A stretch of DNA of 64,000 bases from Prochlorococcus marinus str. MIT 9312 (GTDB lineage: Bacteria; Cyanobacteriota; Cyanobacteriia; PCC-6307; Cyanobiaceae): contig NC_007577.1 of NCBI RefSeq assembly GCF_000012645.1, positions 682,001 to 746,000 of the forward strand. The letters are read 5' to 3'. Under the pieces are notes generated by a model. That model searched no databases and was not told the DNA's origin. It saw nothing but the letters and a program-made list of their open reading frames with translations. Below are positions 16,204-24,945 of the stretch, in pieces (position 1 is the stretch's first letter; every line of letters starts with the position of its first letter). A program made the position numbers and the translations under genes.

Positions 16204-17421
16204 CTAAAAGTTTTTGATCCAACTAGTTTTAATTTCTAAACAAATTTTTTTATTCCCAGATAGACTTAAGAAAGGTTTCGAAAAATATTTATTAGTCAAT
16301 TTAATAATATCTAATGAAGATATTTCGTCTATTTTTGAATTTAAATCAATTTCTGAAATAGGTGAAATTCCATAACTAATTAACTGAATCTTTCTTTGTA
16401 AAATTTCATCTAGAGATTGATTTCCCAAAAGAAAAGAACCTTTTAATTTTTCTTTAGCTAAAAATATTTCATCATCAATCAACCGGTCTAAAAGTAAATT
16501 TTTCCATAGTGATGATAAAAGTTCAAAAGCAAAAACGGCATTTTTATTTGATACTGATAAGTAAATTAAAAATGGTGCATTGCCATTCCTAACAGGATAA
16601 TAAACACCTAGATCATAAGTGATTCCATTTTTTTCTCTAAAAAGTTTAAATAAAGCAGCGCTCATTCCATAAGATAAATATGATTCCAAAACTTTAAGTG
16701 GCAAGTATTCATTACTTCTACGCGAACAAGTTTGGTTCCCTATCATTATGATTGTTTGATTTGAATCATTATTTTTGTAATCAAATCTATTTATAGGATT
16801 TACATCGTAATTTAAATGTACTGATTTTTCTTTTAGAATTTTTTTTTCTAATGTTGGTAAGTTTTCTCCAATTATTTCTGAATTATTTGAAATTAAATAT
16901 TTTTCTCTACTTTTGAAATTTTTAAACTCAAATAGAACATCTTTATAGGTAATTTTTGAGATATCATTTGCATTGCCAATTGTATTGAAGGCGTAAGGAT
17001 GACTTTTGTAAACTAGTTTTCTCCATTTTTCAAAACAAATATTGAATGGATTCTCTTTATCTTTTTTAATGAGATCAATAGAGGACTTTTTTACTTTTTG
17101 AAATTCAATTTCTGAGAGAATTGGCTTATTAATAATTAAATCTAATAAAGGAAATAATTTACTGAAATGTTCATTTAGGGATTTAATGCTTATTGAAATT
17201 CCATCTTCAAATACTTCTTGACTTAATTCTGCTCCATAGGATTCAATATACTCAGATAGAAAGTAATTATCAAAACCTTCACATCCGCGGGTAAGTAATG
17301 AACAAAGGATCTTGTTAATACCTTTTTTGCTAACACTATCCATATCACTACCCCCTTTAATCCAAATTGAAGCAGTAGAAAAATTTCTTTGTTTATGATT
17401 TAAAAAATATCTTTTTAACAT
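16204..17421 (-). CDS. M16 family peptidase-like subunit lacking the zinc motif
   Basis: This 405-residue protein has the two-lobed M16 fold length. Where the HxxEH zinc site should lie, it reads KGINKILCSLLTRG, so it cannot bind the catalytic zinc in the normal way. It keeps the C-terminal lobe signature SYLSYGMSAALFKLFREKN plus GITYDLGVYY with the Arg/Tyr pair that some M16 partners supply to the active site. It overlaps the upstream catalytic gene by seven bases. A heterodimer of catalytic and substrate-binding subunits, as in mitochondrial processing peptidase, is the natural reading. Confidence 0.85.
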   Translation of the reverse strand: MLKRYFLNHKQRNFSTASIWIKGGSDMDSVSKKGINKILCSLLTRGCEGFDNYFLSEYIESYGAELSQEVFEDGISISIKSLNEHFSKLFPLLDLIINKPILSEIEFQKVKKSSIDLIKKDKENPFNICFEKWRKLVYKSHPYAFNTIGNANDISKITYKDVLFEFKNFKSREKYLISNNSEIIGENLPTLEKKILKEKSVHLNYDVNPINRFDYKNNDSNQTIIMIGNQTCSRRSNEYLPLKVLESYLSYGMSAALFKLFREKNGITYDLGVYYPVRNGNAPFLIYLSVSNKNAVFAFELLSSLWKNLLLDRLIDDEIFLAKEKLKGSFLLGNQSLDEILQRKIQLISYGISPISEIDLNSKIDEISSLDIIKLTNKYFSKPFLSLSGNKKICLEIKTSWIKNF

Positions 17422-18680
17422 TTACTAGGGGATACTATTAAGGTGAATTTATCTCCATGAATATAATTTATGATCTCTTTAAAATTCCCCAAATCCTTCC
17501 AATACTTTAAATGACCTTTTAAATTATTGATCGAAGATTTTCTCCCCCAAAGAAGTTCATTCCCAAAGAATGCAGAAAGCTGTGAAGATGTCTCTAGATT
17601 AAAAACATAATTGCTTTTGACTATATTTATGGCTTTTTTTATTTCATCCAAAGTCAAAGCTTTAGAATCTGAGATTTCATCTATTATTTTAAGAATCTCG
17701 TTTTCTACTAAATAAATATCTTTGGGTTCACAAGTTGCTTCCAAGATAAATAATCCACCTAATTCACCAGCATTTACATCTACATATACTGATTCAACAA
17801 GATTATTGTCCTCTTTTAAAAATTTTACTAACCTGCTGTTTCTTCCTACAGAGAGTACTGATGCTAATATCTCTAATCCAATAATCGTTTTTTGATCATT
17901 GAGGTTTGGGATAAACCATGCCATAAATATTCTTGAAAACTCTAAATTATCAAAATTAATTAACTCTCTACCATTCCTAATTTTTAAAAAAGGTTTATTT
18001 TCAAGATTTAGTAAATTTGGATCTTTATTCTTTGGATTTTTCTTTATCCCAGATAGATCACTGTTTTCAAAAATTTTATATATTTCTCCAGAGAGATTCC
18101 CGGCAATTGCCATGCAAATTTTTTCGGATGTATAATGTTTTCTATGAAATTTTTCAAGGTCATTTATCTCCAATTTTCTAATACTATTTTCAGTTCCGAG
18201 AATAGAATTGGCATAATCAGAACTTATCCAAACCCTTTTCAAAAAGTAATTAAATAATTTTTCTTCGGGCTGATCATTCTGTTGTTTGATTTCATCAATG
18301 ACCACCCCTTTTTCTTTTATAAACTCATCAGGATTAAAATTTGGAGAAACGACAATATTTGTCAAAAGAGCAAGTGATTCTCTAAAGTTATTTGGTGGAA
18401 TGAGGACATGGTAATGTACATCATCATAACCTGTTGAGGCATTGCTTAATCCGCCAAGTGATTCAATTTTATGATCAAATTCACCTGGCATTATGTTGTT
18501 AGATCCTTTAAAAATCATATGCTCTAGAAAATGAGCAGTGCCATTTTTATCAACTTCCTCAAATGAAGAACCTGCTTTGCACCAAATATCAATGCTTACA
18601 AGCGGTAATTCTTTATTATCCACAAATACACATCTAGTTTTGCTTGAATGGGTATAGTAGTTAACCTCTCCTACATTCAT
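17415..18680 (-). CDS. M16 family zinc peptidase, catalytic subunit
   Basis: The 421-residue product has the inverted zinc motif H50-F-L-E53-H54 (TAHFLEHMIFKG), with the downstream third ligand expected near EKGVVIDEIKQ (about 125). It is an insulinase-type peptidase of the pitrilysin family and probably degrades small peptides in the cytoplasm or periplasm; no signal peptide is visible. The next gene encodes an M16 partner without the zinc motif. The ATG is preceded by about 40 bases to the divergent pcyA gene. Confidence 0.9.
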   Translation of the reverse strand: MNVGEVNYYTHSSKTRCVFVDNKELPLVSIDIWCKAGSSFEEVDKNGTAHFLEHMIFKGSNNIMPGEFDHKIESLGGLSNASTGYDDVHYHVLIPPNNFRESLALLTNIVVSPNFNPDEFIKEKGVVIDEIKQQNDQPEEKLFNYFLKRVWISSDYANSILGTENSIRKLEINDLEKFHRKHYTSEKICMAIAGNLSGEIYKIFENSDLSGIKKNPKNKDPNLLNLENKPFLKIRNGRELINFDNLEFSRIFMAWFIPNLNDQKTIIGLEILASVLSVGRNSRLVKFLKEDNNLVESVYVDVNAGELGGLFILEATCEPKDIYLVENEILKIIDEISDSKALTLDEIKKAINIVKSNYVFNLETSSQLSAFFGNELLWGRKSSINNLKGHLKYWKDLGNFKEIINYIHGDKFTLIVSPSKC

Positions 18681-18721
18681 TTAAATTCTCTCTTTAAACT
18701 CTATTTTGGTACTTTTTACTC

Positions 18722-19447
18722 TTGTTGTCTGAATCTTTAACTAAAACTAAATTAACAGACCCTCTAATTTTGGAATTGTTGCAAAATATTAGAGAGCATA
18801 GATCTATGCTTGAGGACCTTAAGAGTATTAAAGTTGATCCAGAACTTTCTAATATAATATCCAACGAAATAGGCAGAGAACTTTATATAGAAAACGAATT
18901 TCATAAAGCAAGAGGATTTAGAAAACTGCATATTGAAGTTGCAGAATTTTCAAAGAATCTTAAAATTTTGCATTGCGTTTTTTTCCCTGATCCAAAGTTT
19001 GATATCCCAATTTTCGGAATGGATTTAGTAAAAATAAATGATATCGTTTCGGCTGCCATTGTTGATTTATCGCCGGCATCTCAAAATCAAGGTGTGAAAT
19101 ATGAAAAATTTCTTTCTAAAGTTGATAAAAGTTCCTTCACCTCATTGAGAGAGATTCCTAAATGGGGTGAGATTTTTTCTGAAAATGTATTTTTTGCTTC
19201 TTTAAAAAGTAAATCTGAGGAAAATGATTTTTGCAAAGTTGTGGATGAATACCTCTCTATTTTGATCAAATTAAGTAAAGAAGCTAAACCAGAGTTTAAG
19301 GAGGAAATTATTAAAGAGAGAAAAAATTATCAAAAGAATTATTGCGTGCAACAAATGAAAAATGAAAAGACTAGTATGGTTCTTTTAAAATATTTTGATG
19401 AAAAATGGGTCAATAATTATATAAAAACAGTACTCTTTGATTTTTAA
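18722..19447 (+). CDS. pcyA: Phycocyanobilin:ferredoxin oxidoreductase
   Basis: A 241-residue ferredoxin-dependent bilin reductase. The diagnostic block [20 protein letters not shown] contains the catalytic histidine (H84) and aspartate (D101), in the same 17-residue spacing as H88 and D105 of Synechocystis PcyA. It reduces biliverdin to phycocyanobilin. The gene starts with TTG (18722, or the adjacent TTG at 18725). Its TAA overlaps the ATG of the exporter gene devB (TAATG). High-light Prochlorococcus lack phycobilisomes, so the product may serve a minor chromophore or signalling role. Confidence 0.93.
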   Translation: MLSESLTKTKLTDPLILELLQNIREHRSMLEDLKSIKVDPELSNIISNEIGRELYIENEFHKARGFRKLHIEVAEFSKNLKILHCVFFPDPKFDIPIFGMDLVKINDIVSAAIVDLSPASQNQGVKYEKFLSKVDKSSFTSLREIPKWGEIFSENVFFASLKSKSEENDFCKVVDEYLSILIKLSKEAKPEFKEEIIKERKNYQKNYCVQQMKNEKTSMVLLKYFDEKWVNNYIKTVLFDF

Positions 19448-20361
19448 TGAAATTAAAAACATTTAAAAATTTTTTTATTTATTTTTTGTTATTCACACCA
19501 TTATCTCTTGGAGTTATTTCCTGCTCTAGCAATAATAAATCTAATTCCAAATTAAAAGAGGAAATAACTGCAGAATTTATACAACCTATTACAGCTGTTG
19601 CAGCATTAGGTCAACTTTCTCCTTCGGGAGAGATTAGACAATTAGCAGCTCCGATAAGTCAGTTTGGCTCGTCCCCTCGAATAATTGAAATCTTAGTAAA
19701 AGAGGGAGATTTTGTAAAAAAAGGTGATATACTCGCTATTTTTGAAAACAGAGAAAAGTTAATTTCTGATCTTGAAAGGAATAAAAATCTGATTAATACT
19801 GTTAACGACGAAATTGTCTTAAAGAAAGATCAAATTCAAAGGTATGAGTTGGCTTTGAGCAAAGATGCATATTCTTTTGTACAGTTGTCGCAGAGAAAAG
19901 ATGAATTATTAAAGTTGCAAAAACAAAAAATAAATTTAATCGGAGATAAAAAAAATATCAAGATAGATTTGTTTAATTCAAAACTAAGGAGCCCAATTGA
20001 TGGATTTATACTTGGTATAAATACCAGAGTTGGTGAGAGACCTAAAAATGAAGGGATCTTAGATATTGGTTCTAGTCAAAAGATGGAAGCTTTAATAGAG
20101 GTTTATGAATCTGATATCGATAGAGTCTTTATCTCTCAGAATGTTGAATTGAGTAGTGAGAATGGAGGCTTCCAAAAGAATCTTAAAGGTAAGGTAATTA
20201 GGATAAGCCCTCAGGTAAAACAAAGAAAAGTTTTATCTACCGATCCAACAGGAGATGCTGATTCGCGAATTATCGAGGTACTCGTCAAACTAGATCAAGA
20301 TTCTATAGATATTGTGCAAAATTATGCAGGAATGAAAGTGATTGCAAAATTTATTCCCTAA
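19447..20361 (+). CDS. devB: DevB-type membrane fusion protein of an ABC exporter
   Basis: This 304-residue periplasmic adaptor has an N-terminal hydrophobic region ending in a lipobox-like GVISC (Cys26). A biotinyl-lipoyl half-motif (about 70-100), a central coiled coil (about 108-165), a second lipoyl half (RSPIDGFILGINTRVGE) and a beta-barrel end follow. It belongs to the HlyD/DevB family that links an inner-membrane ABC transporter to the outer membrane. In Anabaena DevBCA exports heterocyst glycolipids, but this organism makes no heterocysts, so the substrate is unknown. It overlaps pcyA and devC by one base each. Confidence 0.88.
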   Translation: MKLKTFKNFFIYFLLFTPLSLGVISCSSNNKSNSKLKEEITAEFIQPITAVAALGQLSPSGEIRQLAAPISQFGSSPRIIEILVKEGDFVKKGDILAIFENREKLISDLERNKNLINTVNDEIVLKKDQIQRYELALSKDAYSFVQLSQRKDELLKLQKQKINLIGDKKNIKIDLFNSKLRSPIDGFILGINTRVGERPKNEGILDIGSSQKMEALIEVYESDIDRVFISQNVELSSENGGFQKNLKGKVIRISPQVKQRKVLSTDPTGDADSRIIEVLVKLDQDSIDIVQNYAGMKVIAKFIP

Positions 20362-21533
20362 TGAGTTTTTCTATTTTTAAATATAGAAAAATTCCATTAG
20401 CTTGGTTGTTATTAACTAGGCAACCATTAAGGTTGGTAGTTGCTATTGCAGGAATAAGTTTTGCAGGAATTTTGATGTTTATGCAATTAGGTTTCAGAGA
20501 TGGCTTATTTGATACGAGCGTAACTATTCATAAACTTTTAGATGCTGATTTAGTTTTAATAAGTCCCAGATCAAAAAGTTCTATAAGTATGAGTGGCTTC
20601 CCAAAAAGAAGGTTGATTCAAACTCTTGCTGTAGAAGATGTTGAAAAAACTGCTCCTGTAAATCTAAATTATTTACTTTGGAGAAATCCTGAAAATCTAA
20701 AAACTAGATCGATACTCGCATTAGGTTTCAATCCCACTGATTCACTTCTTTTAGATGATGGATTCTCAAGGAAAGCTTATAAATTGAGAAATCCATCGAG
20801 AGTTCTTTTTGACAAACTTTCTAGACCTGAATTTGGACCAATTGAAGAATGGTTTTTATCAGATCAAAAAGTTGAAACTGAAGTTGCAGGGAAAAGAGTA
20901 ATTGTTGAAGGTCTTGTGGAGTTGGGACCATCTTTCGGTGCAGACGGTAATTTGATAACTAGCCGAGAAACATTTTTAAGACTTTTTCCTGCAAATCCTC
21001 CTGGAAGTATAGAAATTGGTTTAGTAAAGCTTAAAAAAGGTTCTGATCCTAAATTGATTTCAAAAATTCTAAACAACTCACTACCTAATGATGTTAAAGT
21101 TCTGACAAAAAATGAATTTATAGAATTTGAGAAGAATTATTGGAAAAATAGTACTGCAATAGGTTTTATATTTAGTTTGGGAGCTTTGATGGGTTTCGTT
21201 GTAGGATGCGTTGTTGTTTATCAAATCCTTTATAGTGACGTTACAGACCACCTCCCAGAGTACGCCACTTTATTGGCTATGGGGTATAGACTTAAGTCTC
21301 TCTTCTTTGTAGTAGCTAGAGAGGGTTTTTTGTTGGCATTGTTTGGTTATTTACCAGCTTATTTCTCTGGTAAAATCCTTTACTTAGTTATAAGGAACTC
21401 CACTAAACTGCCAATAATAATGGATGCAGATAAAACGATTTTAATTTTTGTATTAGTTTTAGTTATGTGTATGGGGTCTGCTGGTATTGCTATGCGTAAA
21501 TTAGTTGATGCCGATCCTGCCGAAATTTTCTAA
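20361..21533 (+). CDS. devC: DevC-type ABC exporter permease
   Basis: A 390-residue FtsX/MacB-type permease. One span near the N-terminus (about 24-46), a large periplasmic domain (about 50-260), and three C-terminal spans (near 270-290, 315-345 and 360-382) are visible. It starts with the ATG in TAATG overlap with devB and ends six bases before devA. The domain plan and order match DevC of the DevBCA exporter family. Confidence 0.88.
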   Translation: MSFSIFKYRKIPLAWLLLTRQPLRLVVAIAGISFAGILMFMQLGFRDGLFDTSVTIHKLLDADLVLISPRSKSSISMSGFPKRRLIQTLAVEDVEKTAPVNLNYLLWRNPENLKTRSILALGFNPTDSLLLDDGFSRKAYKLRNPSRVLFDKLSRPEFGPIEEWFLSDQKVETEVAGKRVIVEGLVELGPSFGADGNLITSRETFLRLFPANPPGSIEIGLVKLKKGSDPKLISKILNNSLPNDVKVLTKNEFIEFEKNYWKNSTAIGFIFSLGALMGFVVGCVVVYQILYSDVTDHLPEYATLLAMGYRLKSLFFVVAREGFLLALFGYLPAYFSGKILYLVIRNSTKLPIIMDADKTILIFVLVLVMCMGSAGIAMRKLVDADPAEIF

Positions 21534-21539
21534 TATTAA

Positions 21540-22268
21540 ATGTCTAAAGCTAATAAATTAAAAAAAAATATAGACAACTTAAAAACAGTTTCAATAAATA
21601 ATTTGAGTCACTTTTATGGGAAAAATGAAAATAAAAAACAAGTTCTTAATGATGTTAATTTAAATATTGATAAAGGAGAGTTAGTCCTTTTAAAAGGACC
21701 TTCCGGATGTGGTAAAACGACTCTCTTAACCTTAATTGGTGCTTTAAGAACCTGTCAAAGTGGGGATTTAACTGTATTAAATAATCAGTTAAATGGAGCA
21801 TCAAGAAAGACCTGTGAGATTCTCAGAAGAAGTATTGGCATGATTTTTCAAGGTCATAATCTGCTGAGATGTTTAACAGCTGAACAAAATGTTCAAATGG
21901 GTGCCGATTTAATAAAAGGTTTAACATATTTGCAAAGACGTGAAATAGCACGAAATTGGTTGTCAGCAGTAGGATTAGAAGATCATCATAAAAAGTTTCC
22001 CAATGACTTATCAGGTGGTCAGAAACAGAGAGTAGCAATTGCCCGAGCTTTATCTGCTAACCCAAAACTTTTACTAGCTGATGAGCCGACTTCTGCTTTA
22101 GATAGCGTCACAGGAAGGGAAATAGTAACCCTATTAAGAAAATTAGCGAAAGAGCAAAATTGTTCTGTACTTATGGTGACTCACGATCCAAGAATTTCTG
22201 ATATGGCGGATAGGATATTAAATATGGAAGATGGTAAAATATTTAGTGCTCATAGTGAGCTAATATAG
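21540..22268 (+). CDS. devA: DevA-type ABC exporter ATPase
   Basis: A 242-residue ABC ATPase with Walker A GPSGCGKTT (about 59-67), Q-loop QGHNLLR, signature LSGGQKQRVAIARAL, Walker B LLLADEPTSALDS and the H-loop in VMVTHDPR. It belongs to the LolD/DevA group that powers FtsX-type exporters. It completes the exporter with the two preceding genes. A 30-codon Asn/Lys-rich N-terminal lead precedes the ABC domain, which is somewhat long for the family. Confidence 0.92.
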   Translation: MSKANKLKKNIDNLKTVSINNLSHFYGKNENKKQVLNDVNLNIDKGELVLLKGPSGCGKTTLLTLIGALRTCQSGDLTVLNNQLNGASRKTCEILRRSIGMIFQGHNLLRCLTAEQNVQMGADLIKGLTYLQRREIARNWLSAVGLEDHHKKFPNDLSGGQKQRVAIARALSANPKLLLADEPTSALDSVTGREIVTLLRKLAKEQNCSVLMVTHDPRISDMADRILNMEDGKIFSAHSELI

Positions 22269-22286
22269 TTAAAAGTTAAAAATTTC

Positions 22287-22436
22287 ATGTCAAAGAGAAG
22301 GAATCTTAAAAAAGAAAAGCAGGAACGTAACCGTGCATATGCTAGAAAGTTCAAAAAAAGGAAATTAAGAACTGACGGAAGACCTGATGGTGGAAACGTT
22401 ACAGGTACAGCAAATAATGGTGGGGCAGCTGATTAG
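22287..22436 (+). CDS. Small basic protein, 49 aa, conserved-looking
   Basis: A short frame encodes an Arg/Lys-rich first half (SKRRNLKKEKQERNRAYA, then KFKKRKLR) and a Gly/Asn/Asp-rich tail (RPDGGNVTGTANN). This two-part composition is unlike random AT-rich translation and suggests an RNA- or ribosome-binding peptide. It sits 18 bases after devA on the same strand. I do not know a named family and do not infer a link to the exporter. Confidence 0.6.
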   Translation: MSKRRNLKKEKQERNRAYARKFKKRKLRTDGRPDGGNVTGTANNGGAAD

Positions 22437-22499
22437 GAAACATCTCTTATTTTTATTTTCTTGGGTTCCTTAATTAAAATGTATATTTGAAGAGTGATT

Positions 22500-23411
22500 A
22501 TGAATGTAAGTATTGTTATACCGACTTACAATAGAAAACCTATACTAGAGAAATGTCTTGTTGCACTTGAGAATCAGAAATTAAATGCAAATATTAGTAA
22601 TTATGAAATTATAGTAGTTGATGATGGATCTACTGACGGAACAAGCTCTTGGATAAATAACAATAAAGCTTATCTCCCACACGTGGTTCTATTTCAACAA
22701 GAACATGGTGGACCAGCACTTGGAAGAAATCTTGGCATAATTAAATCGAAATATGAAATTATTATATTTATTGATAGTGATCTTATTGTTTTAGAAAATT
22801 TTATAACTTGTCATGTAAATAAATTACTTGTCTCTTGGAGAAAAAATAATAAAAAATGTTTTACCTATGGCTCGGTGGTCAATACATCTAATTTTCTAAA
22901 TCCTCAGAGTGAAAAATATAAAATAATGGATACTTCTTTTGCTTACTTCGCAACTGGGAATGTTGCGATATCAAAAGAATTGATTTTAAGCGTTGGCTTA
23001 TTTGATACTTCTTTTAGTCTTTACGGTTGGGAAGATTTAGAACTAGGAGAAAGATTAAAAAAAATAGGAACAAAGTTAATTAAATGTCCAAATGCTGTAG
23101 GTTTTCATTGGCACCCACCATTTAATTGCGAACAAATAGAATCATTAATAGCTCAGGAAAAAGAAAGGGCAAAAATGGCTTTAGTCTTTTATAAAAAACA
23201 TCCAAATTTAAGGGTTAGATTTATGATTCAATTAACTCCCCTTCATAATTTACTTTGGCAGATTCTTTGCTTGGGAGGACTAATCAATGTTGATAGAATC
23301 CTTCCTTTATTAAGATTTCTTGTAAATGTAAGAAGAAATAGACTCGCACTTGAGATACTTAGGATCCCTCTAAATATGATTTATATAAAACAGTTAACTA
23401 AATCAAAATAA
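22500..23411 (+). CDS. Family 2 glycosyltransferase
   Basis: A GT-A fold glycosyltransferase of about 303 residues. The N-terminus reads SIVIPTYNRKPILEKCL; the nucleotide-binding block VVDDGSTDGT lies near 38-47; the metal-binding DxD equivalent is IDSDL; and the acceptor-side motif GWEDLELGERL is near residue 180. It transfers a sugar from a nucleotide donor, probably to a surface polysaccharide or lipid; the sugar is not readable. A GTG at 22494 is also in frame, but GAAG at 22489-22492 is well spaced for the ATG at 22500, so I use that start. Confidence 0.85.
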   Translation: MNVSIVIPTYNRKPILEKCLVALENQKLNANISNYEIIVVDDGSTDGTSSWINNNKAYLPHVVLFQQEHGGPALGRNLGIIKSKYEIIIFIDSDLIVLENFITCHVNKLLVSWRKNNKKCFTYGSVVNTSNFLNPQSEKYKIMDTSFAYFATGNVAISKELILSVGLFDTSFSLYGWEDLELGERLKKIGTKLIKCPNAVGFHWHPPFNCEQIESLIAQEKERAKMALVFYKKHPNLRVRFMIQLTPLHNLLWQILCLGGLINVDRILPLLRFLVNVRRNRLALEILRIPLNMIYIKQLTKSK

Positions 23412-23464
23412 AAAACTTTTAGAAATACACATCACTTGCTACAATTATTAAAATTAAAACCACA

Positions 23465-23528
23465 CATCTGATAGTTTCGGGTGATTTATTAATATAAATT
23501 CCCAGTCAGATGGAGGCTAACCCGAAAC
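23465..23528 (+). promoter_or_regulatory. Candidate pseudoknot in the rpsB leader
   Basis: Two perfect helices interleave just before rpsB. Helix 1 pairs CATCTGA (23465-23471) with TCAGATG (23506-23512). Helix 2 pairs GTTTCGGGT (23474-23482) with ACCCGAAAC (23520-23528). The order 1, 2, 1', 2' defines a pseudoknot. A six-pair AT hairpin (23484-23489 with 23494-23499) can fold inside the loop. An SD-like GGAGG (23512-23516) sits between helices 1' and 2'. It may be an S2 autoregulatory leader, which is known in gamma-proteobacteria; for this clade that is inference. Confidence 0.6.
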
Positions 23529-23538
23529 CTTTTAAATT

Positions 23539-24240
23539 ATGGCTGTTGTATCACTATCTGAAATGATGGAAGCTGGTGCTCATTTTGGGCATCAAACTAG
23601 ACGTTGGAATCCCAAAATGTCTAAGTACATATATTGTGCGAGAAATGGAGTACATATTATTGATCTTGTGAAAACAGCATTATGTATGAACAATGCATAT
23701 AAATGGACAAGGAACGCAGCGAAAGGTGGTAAACGTTTTCTATTTGTTGGGACAAAAAAACAAGCATCAGATGTGGTTGCCCAGGAAGCTACTCGATGCG
23801 GTGCTGCATATGTAAATCAGAGATGGCTTGGAGGTATGTTGACTAATTGGACAACTATGAAAGCTAGGATTGAAAGATTGAAGGATCTAGAAAGAATGGA
23901 AAGTAGTGGTTCAATAGCAATGAGGCCTAAAAAAGAAGCTGCAGTTTTAAGGAGAGAACTTGAAAGATTACAAAAATACTTGGGTGGACTAAAGGGCATG
24001 AGAAGATTGCCAGATGTTGTGGTTTTGGTGGATCAGAGAAGAGAAACTAATGCAGTTCTAGAAGCTAGAAAATTAGATATTTCACTAGTCTCAATGTTGG
24101 ATACAAACTGTGATCCAGATTTGTGTGAAGTTCCCATTCCATGTAACGATGATGCAGTTAGATCTGTTCAACTTATTTTAGGAAGGCTTGCAGATGCTAT
24201 TAATGAAGGCAGGAAGGCTTCTAATAACGAAAAAAATTAA
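23539..24240 (+). CDS. rpsB: 30S ribosomal protein S2
   Basis: A 233-residue protein with unmistakable S2 motifs: [20 protein letters not shown] at the start, [14 protein letters not shown] (about 94-107), [19 protein letters not shown] and the C-terminal [16 protein letters not shown]2 binds late to the small subunit and is needed for translation initiation. It leads an operon with tsf, 44 bases downstream. The start ATG lies 11 bases after a predicted pseudoknot in the leader. Confidence 0.98.
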   Translation: MAVVSLSEMMEAGAHFGHQTRRWNPKMSKYIYCARNGVHIIDLVKTALCMNNAYKWTRNAAKGGKRFLFVGTKKQASDVVAQEATRCGAAYVNQRWLGGMLTNWTTMKARIERLKDLERMESSGSIAMRPKKEAAVLRRELERLQKYLGGLKGMRRLPDVVVLVDQRRETNAVLEARKLDISLVSMLDTNCDPDLCEVPIPCNDDAVRSVQLILGRLADAINEGRKASNNEKN

Positions 24241-24284
24241 ATTCTAATTTAAAACTTACTAATTACTCTTTTTTTATTACTTCA

Positions 24285-24941
24285 ATGGGAAACATTACAG
24301 CAAAACTTGTAAAAGATCTTAGAGATAAGACTGGCGCAGGAATGATGGATTGCAAGAAAGCACTTAACGAAACTGACGGAAATGTAGATAAAGCTTTGGA
24401 ATGGTTAAGAAAGAAAGGCATAGCTAGTGCAGAAAAGAAATCAGGAAGAATAGCAGCTGAAGGATCTATTGGTAGTTATATTCACACAGGATCAAGAGTC
24501 GGAGTTCTGCTAGAGTTAAATTGTGAAACTGATTTTGTTGCTAGAGGTGATATATTTCAATCTCTATTAAAGGATGTTTCAATGCAAGTAGCAGCCTGCC
24601 CGAATGTCGAGTATGTATCAATTGATGAAATTCCAGAAGATGTTGTTGAGAAAGAAAAGCAGATTGAAATGGGTAGAGATGATTTGTCAGGGAAACCAGA
24701 ACAAATTAAAGAAAAAATAGTTGAAGGGAGAATAGCGAAAAGACTTAATGAGTTGGTTTTGCTTTCACAACCTTATATCAAAGATAGTTCACTTACTGTT
24801 GAGGATCTTGTTAAACAAGCAGCCGCAAAAATTGGAGAAAATATCAAAGTAAGACGCTTTACAAGATATACATTGGGTGAAGGTATAGAAAAAAATCAGA
24901 TGGACTTTGCTGAAGAAGTAGCATCAATGAAATCAAACTAG
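24285..24941 (+). CDS. tsf: Elongation factor Ts
   Basis: A 218-residue nucleotide exchange factor for EF-Tu. The N-terminal TS-N domain shows [16 protein letters not shown] (about 13-28), and the core has the TDF motif ([10 protein letters not shown], about 79-88) that contacts EF-Tu. The length is typical of the short cyanobacterial type without extra S1 domains. It sits in the universal rpsB-tsf order and is followed after four bases by an unknown gene. Confidence 0.97.
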   Translation: MGNITAKLVKDLRDKTGAGMMDCKKALNETDGNVDKALEWLRKKGIASAEKKSGRIAAEGSIGSYIHTGSRVGVLLELNCETDFVARGDIFQSLLKDVSMQVAACPNVEYVSIDEIPEDVVEKEKQIEMGRDDLSGKPEQIKEKIVEGRIAKRLNELVLLSQPYIKDSSLTVEDLVKQAAAKIGENIKVRRFTRYTLGEGIEKNQMDFAEEVASMKSN

Positions 24942-24945
24942 TTAC

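Noticed and set aside
19447-22268. DevBCA read as a heterocyst glycolipid exporter
   Set aside because: The gene set and streamlined genome do not suggest a filamentous heterocyst former; only the transporter family is supported.
23512-23516. GGAGG as the ribosome-binding site of rpsB
   Set aside because: It ends 22 bases before the ATG, too far for a normal Shine-Dalgarno; it is mentioned only as part of the leader structure.
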